This document shows, piece by piece, positions 26,598 to 35,512 of a stretch of DNA of 64,000 bases. The stretch is from Chitinophaga vietnamensis (GTDB lineage Bacteria > Bacteroidota > Bacteroidia > Chitinophagales > Chitinophagaceae), in contig NZ_CABHMS010000010.1 of the NCBI RefSeq assembly GCF_902167635.1, forward strand, positions 170,449 to 234,448, read 5' to 3'. Made by a program: the position numbers and the translations under genes. Position 1 is the stretch's first letter, and each line of letters starts with the position of its first letter. The notes under the pieces are model-generated. The model searched no databases, had not been told where the DNA came from, and saw nothing but the letters and a program-made list of their open reading frames with translations.

Positions 26598-27812
26598 TTA
26601 GAAGAAACTAAATTTCTCCGGCAAGGTCACTTTGATATTCAGGCTGGTCACGAAAGTAGTGTTACCCGCCGTGGTATTATAGTTCACGCCGCCATAAAAG
26701 TTAAGCCACACGCCATCAAGCGGATTGAGTTCCGCGCCGAAATTGAGCAAACCGTTATGGGTTTTGTATTGGCCAAGATATTGATATTGCAGTTCGCAAA
26801 ATCCTTTCACACGGTTGGTGCCGATCAGGTACCTCACGGGAACGGATAAACGGAAATAGTTGTTGTCGTTGGTCAAACTGATCGTATCCTTGCCGATGCC
26901 TGCATTGAGGCCGATCAGCGTCTGGCCGTTGTCGCCCGTTTTGAGGGCATAGGTGCCCCAGAAGGCTACCTGCGCAAATTTGATATTGCCCACCATGCTG
27001 TCTTTCGCGGCGCCCATAATGGCCAGCGCGATATCCAGTTTCGTAGCATTCCAGTTTTGTTTTTTATAGGCAGTTTTGAAGGCGCTGAACCAGGTATCAA
27101 ATTCCGGTTGCTGGTAAGCGGCGGCGAAGGTATTGTACGATTGCTGTACCGATGCATCGGATTTCAGTTTGGTATCGAGCATAAAGTCCCAATCGGTGAT
27201 ATCATCGAGCTGACTGGCTTTAAGTATCCGCACAGAATCGGAGGGATTGGCCTGCAAGGCCCAGCTGCGCACGGTTTCCAGGTATTTGGTGGCGAAGGCG
27301 CGGCGCAGGCCGCGGGTGGCCACCCTGAATTCAGCGAGCTTGGCCACGATGGCTTTGAGCGCTTCCGGATCGGTGGCCATCTCGCCATTGTTGATCACGT
27401 TGATACGGAAGCCTAGCGCCAGTTTGCGGCCGCCGGCAGCAAAGGCGCTGTCGCGCGCACTGCCCAGCGATACCCGGAAACTGTTCCACACTTTGTTTTT
27501 CACATAGCGTGAATTGGGATCAGCCATATTCCTTTTGGCATTCAGCAGTTGCGCGGGTGTTACCTCCAGCGCAAAGGCCCGCGGGATAATGAATTTATCG
27601 CCCTTGTAAAATTCGGATATCGCTACCGCCAATGGCATGGGGGTAGAGGGGCGCAGCAGGTTGGAAGGCTCCGTGCCTAAACTCTTGAAGGCCGGCATAT
27701 CCGGTACAATGAAGTTGAGCTTCATTTTGCTCAGTGCTATAGAGTCAAGGCCCTGGCCATATGTTGCGATGGCGAGCAACAACAGGAGGCCTGTAAATAA
27801 TTGTTTCATCAT
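26598..27812 (-). CDS. Secreted protein, probable outer-membrane beta-barrel C-terminus
   Basis: A 404-residue protein with a signal peptide (QLFTGLLLLLAIATYGQ). The N-terminal half is mainly helical (NAKRNMADPNSRYVKNKVW, AKLAEFRVATRGLRRAFATK); the C-terminal 150 residues show alternating strands (FRLSVPVRYLIGTNRV, CELQYQYLGQYKT, GVWLNFYGGVNYN) and end in Phe-Phe, as outer membrane barrels often do. No named family recognised. It sits between the small gene at 27822 and the membrane gene at 25289 and is probably co-transcribed with both. Confidence 0.75.
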   Translation of the reverse strand: MMKQLFTGLLLLLAIATYGQGLDSIALSKMKLNFIVPDMPAFKSLGTEPSNLLRPSTPMPLAVAISEFYKGDKFIIPRAFALEVTPAQLLNAKRNMADPNSRYVKNKVWNSFRVSLGSARDSAFAAGGRKLALGFRINVINNGEMATDPEALKAIVAKLAEFRVATRGLRRAFATKYLETVRSWALQANPSDSVRILKASQLDDITDWDFMLDTKLKSDASVQQSYNTFAAAYQQPEFDTWFSAFKTAYKKQNWNATKLDIALAIMGAAKDSMVGNIKFAQVAFWGTYALKTGDNGQTLIGLNAGIGKDTISLTNDNNYFRLSVPVRYLIGTNRVKGFCELQYQYLGQYKTHNGLLNFGAELNPLDGVWLNFYGGVNYNTTAGNTTFVTSLNIKVTLPEKFSFF

Positions 27813-27821
27813 TTCAGCAGG

Positions 27822-28202
27822 TTAATTGGCAGTGAGCCGGATAAAGATAATGGAATACTGTGCCTTGCCGGTAAAGGCGCCGTTGTCCTGTTCAAAGCCC
27901 AGCCGGGCGCCATCCTGCCATATTTCCAGCTGGATGGTATAGTCGGGCGTGTGGGTGATATCGAGACCTACGAAGCCTGTTTCCAGGATGATGCGGCGGC
28001 CGTTGTTCTGATCCACTGGTATTGGCAAGGTGACGATATCATCCTGTGGATTCAGGTTGTCGCCCTTCAGCAAGCTGGTGGTGATATTGCTGCCGGATTC
28101 GCGTAACAGCAATTCATAACTGGCAGGAGCTGCAGCGCTGGGAGGAAAGATCGCTTTTGCAATCAGCGCTCCGCCGTCGGGATTGAAAAATATTTCTTTC
28201 AT
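27822..28202 (-). CDS. Small protein of unknown function
   Basis: A 126-residue protein without signal peptide, predicted mainly beta (SYELLLRESGSNITTSLL, YTIQLEIWQDGARLGFE, YSIIFIRLTAN). The ATG at 28202 (MKEIFFNPDGG) is chosen; a longer frame to 28373 would overlap the promoter and start region of the divergent SDR gene. It is first in the three-gene set running to 25289. The 182-bp space to the SDR start holds the promoters for both directions. Function unknown. Confidence 0.7.
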   Translation of the reverse strand: MKEIFFNPDGGALIAKAIFPPSAAAPASYELLLRESGSNITTSLLKGDNLNPQDDIVTLPIPVDQNNGRRIILETGFVGLDITHTPDYTIQLEIWQDGARLGFEQDNGAFTGKAQYSIIFIRLTAN

Positions 28203-28336
28203 AATTCTGGGGTTAAAAGTTATTTGAGCATAATAGGGACGTTCTACAACACATATAGTAAAGATAACATTTAAATGCGGGAATGGCAATCCCTTACTTA
28301 CATTTTTGTACGCTTCGCACAATCGATTGAACGGAG

Positions 28337-28365
28337 TTGCCGTATCAAAACACCGCCTACATTTG
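28337..28365 (+). promoter_or_regulatory. Bacteroidota-type promoter for the SDR gene
   Basis: TTG at 28337-28339 and TACATTTG at 28358-28365 are separated by 18 bp, close to the TTTG-N19-TAnnTTTG consensus. The expected start point is about 7 bp downstream, giving a short leader before the ATG at 28385. Confidence 0.6.
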
Positions 28366-28384
28366 TACAACAAAAATCAATATT

Positions 28385-29137
28385 ATGGATCTGCATCTGA
28401 AAGGAAAAACAGCGGTTGTAAGTGGCGCCAGTCAAGGATTTGGTCGTGCCATCACCAAAGAACTGGCATTGGAAGGCGTACAGGTTTTTGCGACCGCAAG
28501 AAATGAAGTATTACTCGATAGTTTGAAAGCAGAAGTGGCTGCCGCCGGCGGCGTGGCGCCCATCACTTTCTCATATGATTTCGTAGCGCCGGAAGGGCCG
28601 CAAAAAATTGCGGCAGCTGCACTGGCCGCGCTGGGTCATGTCGATATTCTCGTCAACAATGCTGGCCGCAGTCGCGCCCTGTCGGTAACAGGCCCTGATG
28701 AAGAATGGCATGCTGCCTTTGTACTGGACTTCGATCATCATCGCCAGCTCACACAACAGTTCCTGCCGCAGATGATAGAACGCAAAGAAGGCGTGATACT
28801 CAATGTAGGCAGTACTTACGAATTGCGTACCATCAATGCTTCAGCAGTAAACAAAGCCGCGCTGGCGGCCTGGTCCAAGCAACTGGCAGGAGAGCTGGGC
28901 CGCTATAATATCCGGGTGAATATGCTGCAGCCCGGACTGATAGACACCGAAAATACACGCCGTATTTTTACGCCCGATCAACGTACCGATTTTGCCGCTG
29001 CGCAAATCCCGCTCGGCGATTTCGGCGTATCACAGGATATCGCCAACATGGCCGTATTCCTGGCATCGCCGCGCGCAGGCTATGTGACCGGCTCCGTAGC
29101 CGTAGTGGACGGCGGTTTGCGTTACCATGCCTTTTGA
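28385..29137 (+). CDS. Short-chain dehydrogenase-like protein lacking the catalytic tyrosine
   Basis: A 250-residue SDR-fold protein. The cofactor loop SGASQGFG (residues 13-20), the NNAG motif (LVNNAGRS) and the C-terminal VTGSVAVVDGG are intact. The active site is not: Ser143 is present in NVGS, but the YxxxK motif reads SAVNK, so the tyrosine is Ser153 with Lys157 kept, and the serine-to-lysine spacing is about three residues shorter than usual. It may have a changed or lost oxidoreductase activity, or use another residue such as Tyr145. The start is the ATG at 28385 downstream of a good promoter; a TTG at 28337 lies inside that promoter. Confidence 0.87.
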   Translation: MDLHLKGKTAVVSGASQGFGRAITKELALEGVQVFATARNEVLLDSLKAEVAAAGGVAPITFSYDFVAPEGPQKIAAAALAALGHVDILVNNAGRSRALSVTGPDEEWHAAFVLDFDHHRQLTQQFLPQMIERKEGVILNVGSTYELRTINASAVNKAALAAWSKQLAGELGRYNIRVNMLQPGLIDTENTRRIFTPDQRTDFAAAQIPLGDFGVSQDIANMAVFLASPRAGYVTGSVAVVDGGLRYHAF

Positions 29138-29140
29138 GAA

Positions 29141-29396
29141 GCGCGGAGGTTGTCTTACTCAGGATTATAATGATTGAAAGGATTACCAGGATTTTTTTTA
29201 CAGGATTAATAAAGATTAAAAAAAGATTTGCGGGAAGATCAACAAGGTTCCAGCCCTTGAAGCGCTTTGAGCGCTTCAAGGGCTTCTATCGCGAAAATCT
29301 TCTCCGCAAATCTTTTTTTAATCTTTATTAATCCTGTAAAAAAAATCCTGGTAATCCTTTCAATCATTATAATCCTGAGTAAGACAACCTCCGCGC
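29141..29396. repeat. Dispersed palindromic element, copy 2, with 93-bp perfect arms
   Basis: Arms 29141-29233 and 29304-29396 are exact reverse complements over 93 bp. Between them lies the same 33-nt core (29252-29284) as copy 1, with flanks gaagatcaacaaggttcc and ttctatcgcg. The right arm contains the last nine codons and stop of the convergent desaturase gene, so the left arm is an inverted copy of that gene end. Mirror-image reading frames through it are by-products. Confidence 0.92.
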
Positions 29397-30365
29397 CTCC
29401 TTCAATCCAATCATACAATTCTTTTCCGGGTCCCATACCTTGAGCCGCAAACAGGCCCATACATCGCGGAGGCGCAGGGAAGTGGTTTTCGGCCTTTGCA
29501 ATTCAGGCAGCTGCTGCATGGCTTCCGGCAGCCGGTAAAAAGGTATGCGCGCATTCAGGTGATGGATATGATGATAACCGATATTGGCTGTAAACCAGGC
29601 CATCACCGGGTTCATGGTCATATAGCTGGACGATAGCAATGCCGCTTTATCATAGCACCATTCCTGGTTTACGTTGAAGGAAACATCGGGGAAATTATGT
29701 TGCGCATAAAAGAGATAGGCGCCCAGCCCGCATGCAATGCTGAAGGGCAGCCCGATGAACAGCAGCCAGCTTTGCCAGCCGAGAAAATATATCATGACGG
29801 CAGAGCCGCCGAGGTGTATCAGCAGCGCCAGTGCGGCATCCATGTGCTTGCGCGGGCTGCTGAGGAAGGATTGTACGCACATACCGAGCATGAACATCGA
29901 CAGGTAACCGGCCGCAATCGTAAGCGGGTGGCGGCTGAACAGGTAGCGGCGCCTTTCTGCCGGCGTAATGGCCGCAAATTTTTTTCTGGTAATAATAGGA
30001 TAGGAGCCAATACTGGCGCTGAACAATTTTGAATTGTGCTTGTGATGATGGTCGTGCGAACGTTTCCAGATACTGGAAGGCGCCAGTATATAGATGCCGA
30101 AAATGGTCATGATCACATCGGCGGCAGGGGAGCGATGCAGGATGGTATGATGTTGATGATCGTGGTAGATCACGAACATGCGTACGATGAGCAGGCCGGA
30201 GAGGATACTGAAGCAGAGCCGCAACAGGAGCCAGGGGGCGAGCAAGGCGCCACTGAGCGCCGCCATCAGCAATAATAATGTAGAAATGGCCAGCAGCCAG
30301 CTCTTGGTCCTGTTTTCGCATGCATACGGTTTCGTAGCCAGGATCAGTTCTTTTCCTTGCAGCAT
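29367..30365 (-). CDS. Membrane fatty acid desaturase/hydroxylase family protein
   Basis: A 332-residue integral membrane protein with the three histidine boxes of the desaturase superfamily: HDHQHH (68-73), HDHHHKH (104-110) and YHHIHH near residue 275. Several hydrophobic segments flank them. It would use a di-iron centre to desaturate or hydroxylate a lipid chain. The last nine residues (ARRLSYSGL) are encoded by the right arm of the palindromic element. The acyltransferase gene lies 21 bp upstream in the same direction, so the two may act together on membrane lipids. Confidence 0.88.
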   Translation of the reverse strand: MLQGKELILATKPYACENRTKSWLLAISTLLLLMAALSGALLAPWLLLRLCFSILSGLLIVRMFVIYHDHQHHTILHRSPAADVIMTIFGIYILAPSSIWKRSHDHHHKHNSKLFSASIGSYPIITRKKFAAITPAERRRYLFSRHPLTIAAGYLSMFMLGMCVQSFLSSPRKHMDAALALLIHLGGSAVMIYFLGWQSWLLFIGLPFSIACGLGAYLFYAQHNFPDVSFNVNQEWCYDKAALLSSSYMTMNPVMAWFTANIGYHHIHHLNARIPFYRLPEAMQQLPELQRPKTTSLRLRDVWACLRLKVWDPEKNCMIGLKEARRLSYSGL

Positions 30366-30386
30366 AATAAAGTCTTGTGAAGATGA

Positions 30387-31289
30387 TTAAATAGTGGCGG
30401 GCCTTTTGTGTTTCCAGCGTTTGTGCGACCAGAGCCAGGTGGCTGGTTGCGCAACGATGTCTTCTTCCAGTTTGCGTGTATGCGCAACTGTTATGTCCCC
30501 CTCTTTTTCAGTTACAGGCGTAGTGGTCAGCAGGGCTGCCGATACCGCGTAGTAGCCTCTTTTCAGGCGTTGAACGCTGACATATACCACCGGATAGTTC
30601 AGCTTCTGTGCGATTTTTTCAGCGCCTTTGAATACAGGCGTGTCTTGTTGCAGGAATGGCATCCAGTGTGCGTTGCCGGGCGGGGGCGCCTGATCGGCGA
30701 TAAAGGCGGTGGCATTCACTTCCTGGCGTTGCCGCAGCATCTCGCGGAGCGTATCCTGCATCGCGATCAGCCGGGTGCCGAAGCGGGTGCGCATGTGATA
30801 CATCAGCTGATTGAAGTGCGGATTGGCCAGCGGATGATAAACTACGTACAGCGGTTGTTGGCAAAGGATGCTGAAAGTATTACCGGCCCATTCCCAATTG
30901 CCTTTGTGTCCCATCACCAGGATCACGCTCTTGCCTTCGGCCTTCAGTCGCATAAACAGTTCCAGCGTTTCCGGCGTAAAGCTGCAATGCTTCACCATGG
31001 CGCTTTTGCTGATGGTCAGCGTTTTGAAGGTCTCCAGGAAGAGATCACAGAGATAACGATAGAAATCTTTGCAGATACGCCGGATATCCTGTTCGCTTTT
31101 TCCCGGAAAGGCGTTCCGCAGATTCTGCAATACTACCTTTCTCCGGTACCCGATAACATAGTATAATAATACATACATCGTATCGGACACGAGATAAAGC
31201 ACCGGGAACGGCAGCAATGACAACCCATAAATCAGCGGCAGCAGCAAATAATAAGCAAAGGCAGATAGTTTTCTTTTCATCAAGTACAT
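30387..31289 (-). CDS. LpxL/HtrB-like lysophospholipid acyltransferase
   Basis: A 300-residue protein with an N-terminal membrane helix and the acyltransferase motif GHKGNWEWAG (His128, Glu133; HxxxxE instead of HxxxxD), followed by VYHPLANPHFNQLM and FIADQAPPPGNAHWMPF, as in lipid A late acyltransferases. It probably transfers an acyl chain to lipid A or another membrane lipid at the inner membrane. The start may be 31289 or the ATG at 31280 (MKRKLS). It is upstream of the desaturase by 21 bp, suggesting an operon. Confidence 0.9.
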   Translation of the reverse strand: MYLMKRKLSAFAYYLLLPLIYGLSLLPFPVLYLVSDTMYVLLYYVIGYRRKVVLQNLRNAFPGKSEQDIRRICKDFYRYLCDLFLETFKTLTISKSAMVKHCSFTPETLELFMRLKAEGKSVILVMGHKGNWEWAGNTFSILCQQPLYVVYHPLANPHFNQLMYHMRTRFGTRLIAMQDTLREMLRQRQEVNATAFIADQAPPPGNAHWMPFLQQDTPVFKGAEKIAQKLNYPVVYVSVQRLKRGYYAVSAALLTTTPVTEKEGDITVAHTRKLEEDIVAQPATWLWSHKRWKHKRPATI

Positions 31290-31321
31290 GACACCTAAGC
31301 TGGCGCTTACCCCTACTAAAT

Positions 31322-31421
31322 ATTTAGGGATTTTTTGATTTACGGATTTAGGGATTTAGGTTCCAGGAAAATTCTCCCGGAAACTAAATCCCTAAATTCG
31401 TAAATCAAGAAATCCCTAAAT
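31322..31421. terminator. Long hairpin between the kup and acyltransferase genes
   Basis: A 38-base left arm (31322-31359, atttagggattttttgattt...) pairs with 31384-31421 with only two mismatches, around a 24-nt loop. The right arm begins inside the final codons of the kup gene (ATT TAG). It should act as a terminator for the minus-strand kup transcript. Its sequence is unrelated to the 33-nt-core element. Confidence 0.75.
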
Positions 31422-33395
31422 CTTTTTATAGAAGACCTGCCTGAGGCCATCACATGATTTGGGTGTCACTACCAGCGGTATTTTTTCTACCAGCGTCTGG
31501 TTTACATCCAGCCCGAATGCTTTACTGTCGGACGTTGCGAGCTTGTTGATGGCAAAATAACTGTTGAGGATAAAGCCTTCCTGTACGGAAAACTCGTTGT
31601 CGTAAGACAATACATTTTCAAAGATGACGAACTTGTAATTTTGCAGATTTTCCGCTGCCATAGCGGGATAGCGTTGCAGGATGTTCAGCTCTTTGTTGTG
31701 CAGCATATCTTTTACCACATTGCGGAACATGAGGCCTATCCTGGGTTGTACGCGGAAGCCCAGCATGAAATCTATCCGTATCACCTTATCGCTTATTTCT
31801 TCTACACCATATTCCATGGTAAAGGGTTCGTCTGTGCGCTCGATATGGACCAGCCAGTACATATCTGCCCGCTTGGGCGTATGCTGGAACATCGAGGTGA
31901 GTATCCGCTTCTCGATCTGGTGGGGATGATCAGCTTTGGTGAGATAGATGAGGTTGGCCGCGATCTTGGGAGTGGTGGTATCTTTGCTCAGCGCTGTTAT
32001 TTCGTTGAGATGTTTATTGAGGTTGATGAAGCTCAGGAAGCGGTTGGTGATCTTGCGGGCATTGAACCAGATGTACATGGTGGAGATCAGGCCCACTTCA
32101 AATACCAGGAAGAACAAGCGTTTCACGATCTTCACCGCATTGGCGACAAAGAAAGATGATTCCACCGCGATGAACAATACCATGATCAGTGATACGATCC
32201 ACAGCGGATAATGTTTTACGTAACGGAGGAAGTAGAACATGAGGATGGTGGTCATCAGCATGGCGATGGTGATGGAGAAGCCATAGGCGGCCGTCATCGA
32301 TTCGCTGGTGCGGAAATAGAGTACCACCATGAAGCAGCCGGTACATAATATCCAGTTGATGCTCGGGATATAGATCTGGCCGCGGATATTGGTTGGGAAC
32401 TTCACCGTTACTTTGGGCCAGAAGTTGAGGCTGATGGCTTCACTGATCAGTGTGAAAGAGCCGCTGATCAAGGCCTGGCTGGCGATGATAGAGGCCGCGG
32501 TAGCGATCAGGATCGCCGGCAGCAGGAACCAGTGAGGCACGATCGCAAAGAAAGGATTGGCGCCTCCCAGCGTGCTTTTGTGTTGCAGCAGGGTCCAGGC
32601 GCCTTGTCCCAGGTAGTTCAATATCAGCGTGGTCTTTACAAATATCCAGGTCGTTTGTATATTCTTTTTGCCGCAGTGCCCGAGGTCGGAATACAGTGCC
32701 TCTGCGCCGGTGGTACAAAGGAATACGGCGCCTAAGAGCCAGAAGCCTTTAGGGTGTTGGGTGAGCAGGGAGATCGCATATTTTGGATTCAATGCCAGGA
32801 AGATATGCGGATAATGAATGATCTGGCTGATACCGAGCACGCCCAGCATCATGAACCAGAGGAACATCACCGGACCGAATGCGCCACCCACCACTTTGGT
32901 GCCGAAGCGCTGGAATATGAAGAGCAGCAGTAATATGACGAGCACGATTTCCACTACCAGGCTGTTGCCGGGCACGATCACATTTTCCAGCCCTTTCACC
33001 ATGTTCAGGCCCTCAATAGCGGAGGTAACGGTGATAGGAGGTGTGATGATACCATCTGCGAGCAAAGTGCCTGCACCGATGATGGCCGGGAATACCAGCT
33101 TGGGCCCGAAACGCCGTACCAGCGCATAGAGCGAGAATACGCCGCCTTCTCCTTTGTTGTCCGCCTGTAAGGTGATGAACACATATTTGAAGGTGGTTTG
33201 CAGGGTCAGCGTCCAGAAGATACAGGAGATAGCGCCAAAAACGAGTTGTTCGTCGATCACGCCGCCATCGTTCATAATGGTCTGGAAAGTATAGAGAGGC
33301 GAGGTACCGATATCGCCATAAATGATTCCTAATGCAATGAGCAGACCTGCGGTAGTGATCCTCTTAAAGTGGTGGTGATGTTGATTTGCCTCCAT
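31416..33395 (-). CDS. kup: Kup family potassium uptake permease
   Basis: A 659-residue K+ uptake protein, of usual length. The N-terminal signature TTAGLLIALGIIYGDIGTSP followed by LYTFQTIM is diagnostic, about twelve membrane helices follow (to about residue 450), then a soluble C-terminal domain. A proton-coupled potassium import role in the inner membrane is well known for the family. It is a single gene bounded by a hairpin at its 3' end and a promoter-like box upstream. Confidence 0.95.
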   Translation of the reverse strand: MEANQHHHHFKRITTAGLLIALGIIYGDIGTSPLYTFQTIMNDGGVIDEQLVFGAISCIFWTLTLQTTFKYVFITLQADNKGEGGVFSLYALVRRFGPKLVFPAIIGAGTLLADGIITPPITVTSAIEGLNMVKGLENVIVPGNSLVVEIVLVILLLLFIFQRFGTKVVGGAFGPVMFLWFMMLGVLGISQIIHYPHIFLALNPKYAISLLTQHPKGFWLLGAVFLCTTGAEALYSDLGHCGKKNIQTTWIFVKTTLILNYLGQGAWTLLQHKSTLGGANPFFAIVPHWFLLPAILIATAASIIASQALISGSFTLISEAISLNFWPKVTVKFPTNIRGQIYIPSINWILCTGCFMVVLYFRTSESMTAAYGFSITIAMLMTTILMFYFLRYVKHYPLWIVSLIMVLFIAVESSFFVANAVKIVKRLFFLVFEVGLISTMYIWFNARKITNRFLSFINLNKHLNEITALSKDTTTPKIAANLIYLTKADHPHQIEKRILTSMFQHTPKRADMYWLVHIERTDEPFTMEYGVEEISDKVIRIDFMLGFRVQPRIGLMFRNVVKDMLHNKELNILQRYPAMAAENLQNYKFVIFENVLSYDNEFSVQEGFILNSYFAINKLATSDSKAFGLDVNQTLVEKIPLVVTPKSCDGLRQVFYKKI

Positions 33396-33446
33396 GTCGT
33401 AGGTTGAAAAAGTGCCGGGGTGTAACCACGCCGACTATATTTTCCG

Positions 33447-33454
33447 CAAAGCTA
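33447..33454 (-). promoter_or_regulatory. Probable -7 box of the kup gene
   Basis: On the minus strand the sequence reads TAGCTTTG (plus-strand caaagcta), an exact TAnnTTTG, about 50 bp upstream of the kup start. A matching TTG box about 19 bp further upstream is not evident. Confidence 0.45.
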
Positions 33455-33625
33455 CGATAAGCAGGTGTGTGCTGTTGGCGCAGGGGGAGGGAAATGAGGG
33501 ATTTTAAGGGTATTTTAAGCCGTCCTGTTATGAATCTCTTGAAAATCCCCCGCTATTAAATTCTGACAATTAATATTAAATTTACCCCTGCCGCAGCAGG
33601 AGGGAGTGCTGTGGGCATTACAGGG

Positions 33626-34204
33626 ATGAATGAACAGGAACTACTACAACAACTAGCCCTCGGCAACCGCGAGGCGTTTACGACTGTATATCAGCAATAC
33701 CACAGCGGTATCTATAACTATCTGCTCAAATTCACCAAGAACCCCGTATTAACGGAAGACCTGGTGCATGACGTTTTCCTGAAGATATGGGAGATCAGGG
33801 CGCAGCTGGAAATCAGGACTTCTTTCGCCGCCTACCTGTACCGGCTGGCGCGTAATACAGCGCTCACGCAGCTGAACCGCATCTCCCTGTTCGATACCAT
33901 CCGCGATGAAGTGATGCACCGCATCTCCCTCGATGCCAGCGATCAGTCGCTCATGAATGCTGTAGAGGCCAGGCAATACGAAGAGCTGCTGCACAAGGCC
34001 ATCAACCACCTGCCGCCGCAGCGCCGCGAAGCGTTTATCCTCTGCCGCCAGCAGGGAAGGAGCTACGAAGAGGCCGCAGCTATCATGAACATCTCCCGTA
34101 ATACTTTCAAACAACACCTGTCGCTCGCCGTTAAATCGATCCGCGAATACCTGCTCGAACATGGTAATATCTCTCTGTTGATCCTGCTGGTATCGCTGAA
34201 ATAA
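33626..34204 (+). CDS. ECF RNA polymerase sigma factor (SusCD-type regulator)
   Basis: A 192-residue ECF sigma factor: region 2 (FTTVYQQYHSGIYNYLLKFT, LTEDLVHDVFLKIWE) and region 4 (LPPQRREAFILCRQQGRSYE, AAAIMNISRNTFKQHLSLA). ATG 33626 is chosen; a GTG at 33611 is less likely. It is followed by a FecR gene (63 bp) and then a SusC gene whose product carries an STN signalling domain, the classic trans-envelope switch in which substrate binding outside frees this sigma factor. Confidence 0.93.
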   Translation: MNEQELLQQLALGNREAFTTVYQQYHSGIYNYLLKFTKNPVLTEDLVHDVFLKIWEIRAQLEIRTSFAAYLYRLARNTALTQLNRISLFDTIRDEVMHRISLDASDQSLMNAVEARQYEELLHKAINHLPPQRREAFILCRQQGRSYEEAAAIMNISRNTFKQHLSLAVKSIREYLLEHGNISLLILLVSLK

Positions 34205-34267
34205 AAAAAATTCAGATTTTTTTGCTGTTGCATCCACCCATTTGTTTTATTCATTAGTCTTATTGAT

Positions 34268-35419
34268 ATGGAGCCAAAAAATTTTCCTGTTGCTGACTTG
34301 CTTCAAAAGTATCTGGACGGTACCATTACCGATGGAGAAGGAGAAGTATTGTTTGCATGGCTGAAGGAAAATCCTGTAGGGGAAGATACAGACCTGGAAC
34401 CCTTGCTGGAAGCGGCCTACCGCCGTTCTTTCGGGGAGCCTCCGGCGCTTTCGCCGGCTGCCAGTGCACGCATCCTCAACAGGTTGATGGAGAGTACAGC
34501 TGCTCCTGTTGTGTCGCTGCGCCGGCCCTGGCGCCGCTATGCCGCCGCTGTGGCCTTGTTGCTGGCCGCTGCGGGCGCCACATTTTTATGGCTGCGCCAT
34601 CCGAAAGAAAAGCCGCTGGCAGGTATCGCCGCCACGGTGAAACAAGGCAACCATGCAATGCTCACACTGGCCAATGGCCGTGAGATACAACTGGATAGCG
34701 CCCATGGTAATATCATACAAAGCGGCGGATTACAAGTGAACAATAACAGCGGTGAGCTGGATTATAATGGTAAGGCTGGTAGCACGGAATACCACACCCT
34801 TACCACGCCTCCCGGCGGCCAATACAAACTGCTCCTGCCTGATGGCACGGCAGCATGGCTCAATGCAGGCTCCAGCATCACCTTCCCGACCGCCTTCAAT
34901 GGAAAATACCGCCAGGTGAAAATGACCGGCGAAGTTTATTTTGATGTGAAACAACAGGCCAACAACCCGTTTATGGTAGACATAGACGGCAAAGCCGCAG
35001 TAGAAGTGTTAGGTACGGTATTTAACGTCAACGCCTATACGGACGAACCAACCATCCGTACCACCTTGCTGCAGGGCAGCGTGAAGATGACGCATCAGGG
35101 CAATTCCGCAGTGCTGCGGCCCGGACAACAGGCTGTGATCAGCCGCCACCAGCTGCAAATAGCCGATAACACCGATACCGAAATGGCCGTCGCCTGGAAA
35201 GATGGACTGTTCCGCTTCGATCACACACCGCTCGATGAAGTGCTGCGACAGCTGGCACGCTGGTACAACGTAGAGATCGTGTATGAACAAGGCGTACCAC
35301 ACATCGCTTTCAGCGGCGAAATTAAAAGAAACCTCGACCTTCCGCAGACTCTCACCGTGCTAGGCACCATGGGCGTACATTGCAAGGTCGATGGCAGAAA
35401 ACTGATCATTATGCCATAA
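34268..35419 (+). CDS. FecR-type anti-sigma factor
   Basis: A 383-residue protein. The cytosolic N-terminus (about 1-88) should hold the sigma factor; a membrane helix (about 90-110, AAAVALLLAAAGATFLWL) follows; the periplasmic FecR domain shows GGQYKLLLPDGTAAWLNAGS, VKMTGEVYFDVKQ and VLGTVFNVNAY; the last ~70 residues form the STN-like domain (FDHTPLDEVLRQLARWYNVE). It pairs with the sigma gene upstream and the STN domain of the SusC protein downstream. Confidence 0.94.
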   Translation: MEPKNFPVADLLQKYLDGTITDGEGEVLFAWLKENPVGEDTDLEPLLEAAYRRSFGEPPALSPAASARILNRLMESTAAPVVSLRRPWRRYAAAVALLLAAAGATFLWLRHPKEKPLAGIAATVKQGNHAMLTLANGREIQLDSAHGNIIQSGGLQVNNNSGELDYNGKAGSTEYHTLTTPPGGQYKLLLPDGTAAWLNAGSSITFPTAFNGKYRQVKMTGEVYFDVKQQANNPFMVDIDGKAAVEVLGTVFNVNAYTDEPTIRTTLLQGSVKMTHQGNSAVLRPGQQAVISRHQLQIADNTDTEMAVAWKDGLFRFDHTPLDEVLRQLARWYNVEIVYEQGVPHIAFSGEIKRNLDLPQTLTVLGTMGVHCKVDGRKLIIMP

Positions 35420-35512
35420 TATATTCCGCCCGTCATGTGATTACGCGAACAAAGCTGGAAAGCTATAGGCGGAGCTTTGTCCTGACAAAAACAAATTATT
35501 TAATCAACCAGA

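Noticed and set aside
29134-29460. Two mirror-image small proteins across the 29141-29396 palindrome
   Set aside because: Their identical central parts result from the inverted arms; no start context or conservation is expected.
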